From the NCBI GenBank assembly GCA_003353825.1, contig PIVW01000008.1:1-31203 (forward strand): 31,203 nt of DNA, written 5' to 3'. The stretch is from Chloroflexota bacterium (GTDB taxonomy: Bacteria; Chloroflexota; Anaerolineae; J102). The notes below the pieces were generated by a model. It made no database searches. It was not told where the DNA came from and saw nothing but the letters and a program-made list of their open reading frames with translations. Position numbers and translations under genes: made by a program. The first letter of the stretch is position 1. Every line of letters begins with the position of its first letter. Positions 8,810-15,793 of this stretch are shown in pieces.

Positions 8810-9427
8810 TTACGATAGACTTGGAGGCGCCAGATGGATCGTTCCACCCTCAAGGCTAGTGACTTTCACCAGCGAATAGAGCGGTGCATTAAAGCGCTCC
8901 GCTTCCTCTCTACCCGTTTCAAATGTTTTTTCTAAAACGACCCCAAAAGCTGCGATTTCGGCATCTGCCATCTGCACCAGATCCCCGAGCGCGGCCAGGG
9001 TTGTCCCTTGTGCCAGGAAGTCATCGACAATAAAAACATGTGCCTCTGCCGGAATCACGTGGCTGCCCAGGTAGAGCTTGACCGGCTTGTTCTTGGTGCG
9101 GCTGTAAGAATCGACGACATGATACCCTCCTTCGGGCAATGTAATCGGCTTGCTTTTTTTTGCGAAGACCACCGAGGCAGGATGTGGCCACTGTTCGTTA
9201 TTGATAGTCATCGCTGTGAATACGGCCACGCTAATGCCCGATGCCTCGGCCGTGAGGATGACGTCGATATGTTGATCGCGTACGGCGCGTGCCAGCAGGG
9301 TGCCGGCATAGGCACTGAAGGTGTAATCAATACGATGATTGAGCAAATAATCGACGTTGACAATACTGTCGCCAACGGCCTTTCCGTACTCGCGGACCAT
9401 GGCGTTGATGCGTTCGAGAAGATACAT
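8810..9427 (-). CDS. xpt: Xanthine phosphoribosyltransferase
   Basis: A 205-residue type I phosphoribosyltransferase, ATG start at 9427, close to the family's usual length of about 190-200. It converts xanthine plus PRPP to XMP in purine salvage, in the cytoplasm. Visible features match Bacillus-type Xpt: KVD-like VNVDYLLNHRID at 23-34, the EASGI segment at 61-65, VVFAKKSKPITL at 86-97, the PRPP-binding loop VFIVDDFLAQGTT at 131-143, and VVLEKTFETGREE further on. The gene stands alone; its leader of roughly 85-90 bases starts with a terminator-like hairpin, so premature termination may regulate it. No purine riboswitch of the Bacillus type is visible. The ribosome-binding site is weak (GGAAA, 12-13 bases before the ATG). 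Confidence 0.9.
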   Translation of the reverse strand: MYLLERINAMVREYGKAVGDSIVNVDYLLNHRIDYTFSAYAGTLLARAVRDQHIDVILTAEASGISVAVFTAMTINNEQWPHPASVVFAKKSKPITLPEGGYHVVDSYSRTKNKPVKLYLGSHVIPAEAHVFIVDDFLAQGTTLAALGDLVQMADAEIAAFGVVLEKTFETGREEAERFNAPLYSLVKVTSLEGGTIHLAPPSLS

Positions 9428-9473
9428 GATGAGATGTTTCCAAGGCTAGAAGAGATGAGATGGCAGGTTCCCG

Positions 9474-9507
9474 AAAAAGATAAGGCGTCCCAGCCAGAAG
9501 GACGCCT
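9474..9507 (-). terminator. Terminator-like hairpin in the xpt leader (candidate attenuator)
   Basis: On the minus strand AGGCGTCC and GGACGCCT form an 8-bp perfect stem around a 9-base loop, followed after a few bases by a run of five T. It lies between the candidate xpt promoter and the xpt ATG, so it can end transcription early or act as a leader structure. No antiterminator was identified by eye. Confidence 0.5.
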
Positions 9508-9520
9508 CGTTGCTGGCGAA

Positions 9521-9529
9521 ATTGTAGCA
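9521..9529 (-). promoter_or_regulatory. Extended -10 promoter of xpt
   Basis: On the minus strand the sequence reads TGCTACAAT, an extended -10 element; the -35 region is poor. Initiation near 9513-9515 would put the attenuator-like hairpin at the very 5' end of the message. Confidence 0.4.
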
Positions 9530-9650
9530 CAGAATGGGCCCATAACCAGAAATCTTTTACCCCATCACAGACCCCCGTCAAGCTTGGTACTCACCCTGCA
9601 AATGACTTCGTTCGCGACGTCAGTAGTGGTGGTGCCATGCCTACCTAAGG

Positions 9651-9731
9651 ACTTGGGACAGAATAACTTGCCGAATTGCTCCCTGACATGCCGGAAGAGT
9701 TCTGCAAGTTATTGAATTCTCTGTCCGAAGT
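9651..9731. repeat. Palindromic repeat, copy 2 of the GGACAGAAT family
   Basis: The left arm (9651-9671) contains GGACAGAATAACTTGC. The right arm (9704-9731) is its reverse complement apart from one mismatch and a 7-base insertion containing GAATTC. AATAACTTGC (9662-9671) and GCAAGTTATT (9704-9713) pair perfectly, as do GGACAG (9656-9661) and CTGTCC (9721-9726). The loop is 32 bases. No coding capacity. Confidence 0.65.
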
Positions 9732-9958
9732 GGTTCAATATGGGTAGCGACTGCATCGTAACTGCCTGGCGCTTGGGCAGGACCTGTCAAAGAACACTTC
9801 ATAACCACAGCGCCTACCAACAAAAGAGACGGTGACAACTGACGAGCGCGGTACGGGTAGGGTATCCTTTGCGGGTGTGCTGAGTTTGTAAGCTGAGCAT
9901 ACCTCGTTTCAAACCAAATTGCGACTGCACAGGCCAATCCAGTATCCAAGAACAAGAT

Positions 9959-10003
9959 TCTGGCTTGAGATACCGGGTATTCGGTCCTGGTTTCTCAGCC
10001 AGA
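9959..10003. repeat. Hairpin upstream of the squalene synthase-family gene
   Basis: TCTGGCTTGAGA (9959-9970) pairs with TCTCAGCCAGA (9993-10003) with one bulged base around a 22-base loop. It lies about 105 bases before the start codon; function unknown. Confidence 0.35.
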
Positions 10004-10092
10004 CACCTCTCTATCCAGTATTTGGCAAAAAACGGGAAGTTATTTTTAGACGGCCACAAGAAATATCCTCCAGTCATAGATGCCCCACCTAC

Positions 10093-10098
10093 TATACT
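10093..10098 (+). promoter_or_regulatory. -10 element immediately before the squalene synthase-family ATG
   Basis: TATACT ends 9 bases before ATG 10108. Initiation 6-7 bases downstream would give a leader of only about 3 bases, that is, an almost leaderless message. This also argues against the longer open frame that begins at 9919. No clear -35 hexamer. Confidence 0.4.
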
Positions 10099-10107
10099 GA
10101 TAGACCT

Positions 10108-11190
10108 ATGTACCAAACCCAACAACTGAGTTTGTTCGAGAGCATCGCTACTGAAGAGAAGGAGTACCTACAAACCTGGATGAACAACGTGTCCCGGTCA
10201 TTTTCCTTGGTTGTGTCTTTTTTAGAAGAGCCGCTAAACTATTATATGTCGGCTGCCTATTTGATCTGTCGCGTGGTCGATAACATCGAAGATTGCACTC
10301 AACCATTTTCCTGGAAAAAACAGCGGTTTGCTGAATATCGCCAACTGCTTGTCGAGCCTGCGTCGGCTTCCGACCTGTTGAACCGATGGGATGCTCTGGT
10401 TTGGCCGGGGCTGACAGACGCTGAACAGAAACTCATGGGCTCGGAGCACGGTCTGCCACTCTACCGATTTTACGCCCGTATACCCGAGAATGAGCGGTCC
10501 AGCATACGGCGGTGGACCCTTGCCATGGCGCAGGGCATGTGCGCTATGACAGATCCTGAGCAGACGCCTGAGCTGCTGAGGCGGGGTAATGTCGCGATTC
10601 TGAAAGATGTCGATGACTACAATCAATACTGTTTTTTTGTGGCAGGTACAGTTGGGCACATGATAACAGAATTGGTCATCGACCACTATCGGTTGTCTGA
10701 TGAGGTATCGTATCAGTTGTTGCAGGGTTGCGAAGCCTGTGGCCGCGGTCTGCAGAAGACCAACATCATCAAAGATTTTGCAAAAGATGTAGAACGTGGT
10801 ATTTCTTATCTGCCTGCCACATGGCTTGAGGAGGTTGGTGACACCCCACTCATCCTGGCAAGCGCCTCTCTAACGTGGAAATATAAGGTCATACACGATA
10901 TCGTCATGGAGCTACGTGAGGCAACGGACTATCTCCTCGCGCTTCCTTACGGCGCTGCAGGTTACCGGATGTCCAGCCTGTTGGCGCTGTTACCCGCCTA
11001 CCAGACTTTGCTGCTGGCCGCCAAAAAAAGAGATATTCTTTTTACACCCAGCCATGTTGTCAAGATTTCCAGGCCGACCATGGCCAAGTGTAAATGGGAC
11101 GCAAAGGCAATGCTCGCCGATAATGAGGCGATTCGCCGCTACAGCAGCCGAATCGAAGCAAAAATCGACGCTGAGTTTGGCTTAGAGTAA
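10108..11190 (+). CDS. Squalene/phytoene synthase family protein (squalene synthase-like)
   Basis: A 360-residue all-helical prenyltransferase of the squalene/phytoene synthase family. Signatures: SRSFSLVVSFL at 29-39, first Asp-rich motif D58-N-I-E-D62 (VVDNIED), YCFFVAGTVGHM at 174-185, and second Asp-rich motif D223-FAK-D227 within TNIIKDFAKDVERG. These residues hold the Mg-diphosphate clusters for head-to-head condensation of two prenyl diphosphates. The VAGTVG segment and overall length favour squalene synthase over phytoene synthase, but the product cannot be fixed from sequence. ATG 10108 is chosen because family similarity begins there and a -10 element lies just upstream; the frame is open back to 9919. 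It stands alone, with no cyclase or desaturase beside it. The region downstream is degenerate. Confidence 0.82.
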   Translation: MYQTQQLSLFESIATEEKEYLQTWMNNVSRSFSLVVSFLEEPLNYYMSAAYLICRVVDNIEDCTQPFSWKKQRFAEYRQLLVEPASASDLLNRWDALVWPGLTDAEQKLMGSEHGLPLYRFYARIPENERSSIRRWTLAMAQGMCAMTDPEQTPELLRRGNVAILKDVDDYNQYCFFVAGTVGHMITELVIDHYRLSDEVSYQLLQGCEACGRGLQKTNIIKDFAKDVERGISYLPATWLEEVGDTPLILASASLTWKYKVIHDIVMELREATDYLLALPYGAAGYRMSSLLALLPAYQTLLLAAKKRDILFTPSHVVKISRPTMAKCKWDAKAMLADNEAIRRYSSRIEAKIDAEFGLE

Positions 11191-11244
11191 CAATAGATAA
11201 TCGGTCTGTTGGTTTGGCCGCCGCTGCAAATATTTTTAGCCCGC

Positions 11245-11630
11245 TACCAACCGGCACAGCTGATCAACGAGTATTCGAAATAAACTCTGATGGAGGTGGA
11301 TCTGTGCAATGAGGCCGAAAGCGCCGAGATATTTGCTGCCAATGGCGCACGCTATTTAACTGCCATGCCATGGCTGATGCGGGTAGGGGAAACGATGCCG
11401 ATGGTATCCGTCGAGCGTGTGAGGACCTTAATCGTAGATGGTTGAGAACGCCCACATTCGGTGAGTTCTCTCTCGGGCAGTTGGTGTTGGAATCGATCGC
11501 GTTGGCGGGGAGATACCGGATTCAATACCCCGGTGAGGTCATTTTGATGATCAAGGCATTGATCACGGTGGAAAACGAAGGCTTGCGCCTCTTGGAAATA
11601 CAATTCAAGACCATTCAGGCTGGATCTTTT
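11245..11630 (+). pseudogene. UbiB/AarF (ABC1) kinase-family remnant
   Basis: Two pieces in different frames resemble parts of UbiB/AarF/ABC1 atypical kinases. Piece 1 (about 11251-11430) reads QLINEYSK, an in-frame TAA at 11281, then TLMEVDLCNEAESAEIFAAN, like the family's LVDEFARTLREELDFRNEARNAERF region. Piece 2 (about 11415-11630, a different frame) reads CEDLNRRW..., FGEFSLGQLVLESIALAGRY and RIQYPGEVILMIKALITVE, like the family's C-terminal region (RYRIRLPPDLLLLAKALVTLEG). The stop, the frame change and the missing N-terminal and catalytic parts show a decayed fragment. The identification rests on remembered family sequence, so an alignment is the deciding test. Confidence 0.6.
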
Positions 11631-12015
11631 TCTGAAGTGCTGGGCACTATATTTGCTGTGGGTCTGCTCCTGGCAGCGGCGATCATGGCGGTGGGCGATA
11701 TCGACTACTTTTTCCGCAACTGGGGTTGGGCTGATTTGCTGGCAAGCGTACCCGGTCAGCAAATGAAGATATTCCGTATTTTTCGTATCTTCAAGGTGGT
11801 ACGATTGTTCCGAGCATTTGGTGTGAGGCGGATGCTTTACGAGATCCGAGATAACCGGGCGGGCAGTGCCCTGTACATAACTGTATTTCTGGTAATCATG
11901 GTTCTGGAGTTTGGTGGCGCCTCCATGGTCTATATCGAAACGCCAGCGCCTCATGCCAACATCGCCGGACCGGCGGATGCCGTCTGGTGGGCGCTCGTCA
12001 CCATCCATGTCATCG
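11630..12015 (+). pseudogene. Voltage-gated-type ion channel remnant, truncated at the selectivity filter
   Basis: Continuing in the frame of the second kinase piece, the sequence encodes hydrophobic segments and then DYFFRNWGWADLLASVPG, an arginine-spaced stretch (IFRIFRIFKVVRLFRAFGVR) like an S4/S4-S5 region, a helix (ALYITVFLVIMVLEF) and DAVWWALVTI, the pore helix that in this family leads into TTVGYGD. Here it reads HVIGDGGD, so the filter is lost and similarity ends. The N-terminal helices are missing too. It is best read as a fragment of a bacterial potassium-channel-like gene joined to the kinase fragment. The joined frame (11370-12077) could still be translated, but nothing suggests a functional product. 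Confidence 0.6.
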
Positions 12016-12125
12016 GCGACGGCGGTGACTGCTTCGAACTGGGGTTCGTCGATAGAAGGAATGGAATCGCGCGCTAGCACCGTGACGATGTCCCGTGCTG
12101 AAACGGCTGGCGCTGCCGGCAACAC
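12000..12125 (-). pseudogene. DUF3179-like N-terminal fragment, opposite strand
   Basis: On the minus strand, from about 12125, the frame reads SARDIVTVLARDSIPSIDEP followed by QFEAVTAVADD. This resembles the start of DUF3179 proteins (DIV..LLPKDAIPAIDNPQFVSA). The core DxIPxIDxPQF lies at about 12036-12070. The rest of the roughly 300-residue family is absent: beyond 12000 the frame is simply antisense to the channel remnant. The join between the two relics is therefore near 12000-12025. The identification is tentative. Confidence 0.45.
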
Positions 12126-12216
12126 GATGGGAGTGTCCTAAACGAGTTGGGAGCAGGCTAACCTGCAAAAGCTACTTCTCGAAAAGCATCAGCCAAGTAA
12201 TTGATAACGAATAACC

Positions 12217-12381
12217 AATAATTAATTGTTAATGGGACCCCTCTATATGAACGCCACGCGATAAAGACTTAGGACAGAATGACGGTCGAGTCTCGCAGGG
12301 AAATGAATTCTCAGTCCTAAGCACATTGTTCTCAGCACTCAAACACTATTCGGCTGCATCCTACATTAACAGTTAATTATT
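12217..12381. repeat. Outer AT-rich inverted repeat pair, 165 bp
   Basis: AATAATTAATTGTTAATG at 12217-12234 and CATTAACAGTTAATTATT at 12364-12381 are reverse complements with one mismatch in 18. They bracket the palindrome at 12265-12322, giving a nested structure without coding capacity, as expected of a small non-autonomous element or a remnant. Confidence 0.55.
12265..12322. repeat. Palindromic repeat, copy 3 of the GGACAGAAT family
   Basis: The left arm contains ACTTAGGACAGAAT (from 12267) and the right arm TGAATTCTCAGTCCTAAGC (ending 12321). The outer parts pair (CTTAGGAC with GTCCTAAG). The same GGACAGAAT core and TGAATTCTC occur in the copy at 9651-9731, and the core in the copy at 8744-8806. 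Confidence 0.55.
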
Positions 12382-12626
12382 CACCGTTCACTATTAATTA
12401 TTATCCTACACATCGTGCTTCTGGCCCCACCCCAAGGCTTTCTGGGAAGACCTTGTTCACAATCTGACTAAAGAACGGAGCACATGAGCACGCCCATAAC
12501 TCATCTAGGACACACCCGTTTCATTTTGCAGTGGGAGCCGACATGGAGGCATTCCCTACTTATTCTGGAATGCTGAAAGATCCATCAGACAATAAGTTTC
12601 TTGCATGATGGCTGGCCGGCTCAAAC

Positions 12627-15521
12627 TCAGTGAACTACCTCATTATCCTTATCTGCCCGCACGATCACACGACGCTCAATAGGGATGAGTAACCAGATGA
12701 ATTTCAGCGCAATCGCCCAGGCGATGGTTGCCTGGGCGATAATTAGATAGTGGGAAGGCTCTTGTAAGGGGTCTACATTGAGTAAATCACTTATCAGGGG
12801 GATAAATGTGATAGCCAGGAAAAGAAACGCGCTTACAAATACCAATAGGGTCGGGCGTAGATCGCCGAGTTGGAGTGTCGCCCACGGGCGGAAATAGAGC
12901 GGGGGCTTGATAAACAGGACCAATACCAGGCCCATCGCCACCAAAACATGTGTCACACCCACCTGCGCATACTCCAGTTGACCACTTTGGTTTAAGAACA
13001 AGGTGTAGATGACAAAGGCTGTGACCGTCATCAAGATCGCTGCCGGAGCAATAAAGCGGATCAGCAGCCGACTGAGGTTCTTGGTGGGCTGGATACCGGC
13101 ATCTGCCCAAAGTGTAAGCCCAAGGGCCGGCAAGGCAAGAGTGATAAAGGCGACAATGCCTGATTGTGCTCCGGTGATGGGAAATCCACGTGCAAGGGCA
13201 AAGACGGCTACGACCAAGAGCAGCGTACTAAAAACTTGCGTCAAATTCAGTTTGAGGATATCAAGGAGTCCATTGACGATGCGCTGGCCCCTATCCACCA
13301 CGCCGGACAGAATCGTGGGTGAGTCGTTCAATAACACAATGTCGGCCGAGTTGAACACTGCCGGGTAAGAACTAAGTGATGCAATCGAAAGATCCGCATG
13401 ACGCATGGCAGACATATCGTTCACTTTTTCTCCTATCATCGCCGGGGAACGCCCATCCATATTGAGCAGTTGCACGACCGCATCCAGATGTAAGGGGGAG
13501 AACTGTCCGAATACAGCGTGTTCGTCAACGGCTTGTACTTGCTCCTCCGCACCCAAACTACTGAAATCGCTACCCGTGATCGTCTGAAGTTGTTGAAGTT
13601 GTTCCTCTGCCAATCCCCCCTCCCCAAGCAGTGTGAGTGTCTCTTCAGCAGGACTGGTCGAGAACAGATTAATGGCAACGCCTCTATCAGTAAAATCTCG
13701 AATGGCCTTTACCATCTCGGGACGAACCCGTTCCCGATAGATTAGGTAGCAGAGCGGGATCAAGTCGACGGGTAGCTGAGGTTCAAGGTCTTTGCCGTAA
13801 AGTGAGGAGATGTCGGGTGTATACGCGAATACCAAACGCGTCGCACCTTCTGGTACATCTTGTTCTGTATTCAACATCTCCGGCTTGACTTCGACTATAT
13901 CGAGCATGGTATCGATGCGTTTGCGGAATCGGCTGAGTAGCCCGCCAGACTGATCCTCATCCTCTAGCCTGTCTTTGCCGTCATCCACTCTCTGATTGTC
14001 ATCTGGTTCGCTGACAGGCACATGTAATTCCTCATCGTCTGTTGCAGGTTGCGGTGCTTCCCTCCTAAGTATGCGACCAAAACGACCGGGCAAGGCTAAG
14101 ACCCGCTTTTGAATCGGTTCTGATTCCTCCTCCCCCGCCACTTTATCCTCCTCCGGTTTTTCATCAGTTTTCAGTAGCTCTGGCTCTGCCAACACATAGA
14201 CACCTCGTACATCGTCATCGTCGAAGACCAGTGCGCTCCAGCCGTAGACTGCCAGGAAGGGCGCTTCTTCTCCTACAATGCGCCTGCTCCCGCTATAAGT
14301 GCTTGCCATGGTTTTCGTGATAAGATTGTTCGCTGATGTATTGGCGGCATAGTCCCCTAGCATCTGTTGGATGCGGGATTCCGTCAGTGAGCCCGGTTTT
14401 TCGGCATCAGAGGCCAGGGCGATCTCAAACTCTGCGCCGGTGAGAATACCTGTTCCGGCAAAACAGAGCACATCCGCCTGGGCCAGCGATTCGACTGACC
14501 GAGAGCGATGGACAAGGGCCCCCTTAGCGGCCAGATCGGCAGTTGCGGCGACATAGGTCAGGACGACCATAAAAAAGAGGCTGGCCGGCGCTATACCGAA
14601 TATGACAGAGAGAGAGTCGGCGAATTTGACAGGGTCGACATTAGGGTCTCTAAGTAAATACACACCCACTAGCACCGCACCCAACAGAAAAACAATCACC
14701 AGCAGAATGCGCATGATACGGTTGAGGATTCTTTCGATAGGAGTCAACTCTTCTTGATCGGTCGTGATCACTTGCAGGTGTTTTCCGATCTCACGCTCAT
14801 CACCTATCTTCTCAACCCGATAGGCGGCGCGTCCACTGATACAGGCGCTACCGGCGTACACGAGATCACCTGCCTGTTTTCGAACGTAGGTACTGTCCCC
14901 ACTGATAATCGATTCATCCACCAACAATTGCCCCTCACCGATGATGGTACCGTCTACCATCAACTGATCCCCCGTTGCCGCAGCTAGTACATCGGCGACC
15001 ACAATTTCGCCAGGGTCGATACTTCGCACCTTGCCATCGCGGATGACTGTCGCCTGGATACGTGCTAATTCTTGCACGCTGCGAAGCCGGCGCTCGGCAA
15101 ATTCCACTTGAAAGACATTGACGCCGATATTAAGCGCCATGACACTTATCGTGATCAGCGCATCCAGTGGTTTGGTCAGGACCAGTTGCACCAAAGACAA
15201 CGCTGCCAAATTGAGGTTGAAAATGGTAAAGGTGCTATCACGGATAATTTGTTGTCGTGTACGGCGGGGAGTGGGACGCAGTTCTGTGTTCTGTCCTAAC
15301 GATCTGTTGCGCTCGACTTCCGCCTCGCTTAGGCCCTGGATATCCTTTGAAAGGGGCGCAACCGCACTCAAGCCTGGTCTAGCATCCTTCTTACCCCTTG
15401 CTCGATAGCGGCGAAGAAAGACAAGGGCCGCGGCCAGCACGCCCGCGACAACCAGCGCTGCGGCCAACAGCGACAAAACGCGCTGGTTATTCACTTTAGT
15501 TACAATTTGTCTCAAGTTCAT
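12627..15521 (-). CDS. P-type ATPase-like membrane protein with altered catalytic motifs
   Basis: A 964-residue protein with the full P-type ATPase layout: an N-terminal helix (17-36), a cytoplasmic lead-in (LSEAEVERNRSLGQN), membrane helices near 97-140, an A-domain (VDESIISGDS at 201-210), helices near 270-330, P/N domains (about 340-715) and six C-terminal helices. Motifs needed for catalysis are changed: the phosphorylation motif DKTGTLT reads A355-G-T-G-I-L-T, so the acceptor Asp is Ala; TGES reads SGDS (207-210); TGD reads STS (621-623); GDGVND reads GEKVND (697-702). The M4 PEGL region reads APASL. An acidic insert lies at about 448-525. It should not form the aspartyl-phosphate intermediate, so transport by the classic cycle is unlikely; a structural, binding or regulatory role is inferred. 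The reading frame is intact over its full length, so it looks maintained rather than decayed. Confidence 0.8.
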   Translation of the reverse strand: MNLRQIVTKVNNQRVLSLLAAALVVAGVLAAALVFLRRYRARGKKDARPGLSAVAPLSKDIQGLSEAEVERNRSLGQNTELRPTPRRTRQQIIRDSTFTIFNLNLAALSLVQLVLTKPLDALITISVMALNIGVNVFQVEFAERRLRSVQELARIQATVIRDGKVRSIDPGEIVVADVLAAATGDQLMVDGTIIGEGQLLVDESIISGDSTYVRKQAGDLVYAGSACISGRAAYRVEKIGDEREIGKHLQVITTDQEELTPIERILNRIMRILLVIVFLLGAVLVGVYLLRDPNVDPVKFADSLSVIFGIAPASLFFMVVLTYVAATADLAAKGALVHRSRSVESLAQADVLCFAGTGILTGAEFEIALASDAEKPGSLTESRIQQMLGDYAANTSANNLITKTMASTYSGSRRIVGEEAPFLAVYGWSALVFDDDDVRGVYVLAEPELLKTDEKPEEDKVAGEEESEPIQKRVLALPGRFGRILRREAPQPATDDEELHVPVSEPDDNQRVDDGKDRLEDEDQSGGLLSRFRKRIDTMLDIVEVKPEMLNTEQDVPEGATRLVFAYTPDISSLYGKDLEPQLPVDLIPLCYLIYRERVRPEMVKAIRDFTDRGVAINLFSTSPAEETLTLLGEGGLAEEQLQQLQTITGSDFSSLGAEEQVQAVDEHAVFGQFSPLHLDAVVQLLNMDGRSPAMIGEKVNDMSAMRHADLSIASLSSYPAVFNSADIVLLNDSPTILSGVVDRGQRIVNGLLDILKLNLTQVFSTLLLVVAVFALARGFPITGAQSGIVAFITLALPALGLTLWADAGIQPTKNLSRLLIRFIAPAAILMTVTAFVIYTLFLNQSGQLEYAQVGVTHVLVAMGLVLVLFIKPPLYFRPWATLQLGDLRPTLLVFVSAFLFLAITFIPLISDLLNVDPLQEPSHYLIIAQATIAWAIALKFIWLLIPIERRVIVRADKDNEVVH

Positions 15522-15556
15522 GGGGTTAAAATAGAGATTTCGGAACTCGTCTGCGC

Positions 15557-15562
15557 ATTATA
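15557..15562 (-). promoter_or_regulatory. -10 element upstream of the P-type ATPase-like gene
   Basis: The minus strand reads TGTTATAAT, an extended -10 element with a perfect TATAAT, 35 bases before the ATG at 15521. No good -35 hexamer is visible, and no clear ribosome-binding site lies before the ATG. Confidence 0.5.
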
Positions 15563-15793
15563 ACATGCTTGGAGGTTGAGACCATTTGATGAAAGTATAT
15601 GCCCACTCATTGGCAGAGTCGAGACAAAGAATTCATGCGTTTTTAGCAAACCTGTGAAGACTAACGCTCTCAGATTTTGATGTTCACGATCTCAAGTTTT
15701 AGGTACGGTAATCCAAGTTGTATTAAGGGGTATTTCAGGGTAAGGTATAGGCTTGTAAATCTGCCACCCTTTACACGATGGAGTAATTGAATA

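Larger units (their letters stand above)
9530..10107. other. Gene-free region upstream of the squalene synthase-family gene
   Basis: About 580 bases without a recognisable gene. It contains a palindromic repeat (9651-9731), a hairpin (9959-10003) and the promoter of the plus-strand gene. The plus-strand frame of the synthase stays open back to 9919, but that part shows no family similarity. Short minus-strand frames here have no recognisable domain. Confidence 0.5.
12126..12626. other. Gene-free repeat region between the relics and the ATPase-like gene
   Basis: About 500 bases with AT-rich inverted repeats (12217-12381) that enclose a third GGACAGAAT palindrome. A 30-codon frame at 12484-12576 with a GGAG upstream has no recognisable similarity and is not called. 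There is no clear terminator for the minus-strand ATPase-like gene that ends at 12627. Confidence 0.5.

Noticed and set aside
8490..8879. 129-codon open frame on the plus strand between the radical SAM gene and xpt
   Set aside because: No recognisable domain, no ribosome-binding site noted, contains the palindromic repeat and ends antisense inside xpt.
9428..9530. Purine riboswitch in the xpt leader
   Set aside because: The expected paired arms and conserved core were not seen; only a terminator-like hairpin is supported.
11352..12125. 257-codon minus-strand frame
   Set aside because: Only the first 40 or so residues show similarity (DUF3179-like); the rest is antisense of the channel and kinase relics.
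12484..12576. 30-codon frame with GGAG upstream
   Set aside because: Too short, with no recognised similarity; the frame is as expected by chance.
15290..15300. TTAGGACAGAA (minus strand) inside the ATPase-like gene, matching the palindrome family core
   Set aside because: A single 11-base match within well-formed coding sequence and without a second arm; probably chance.
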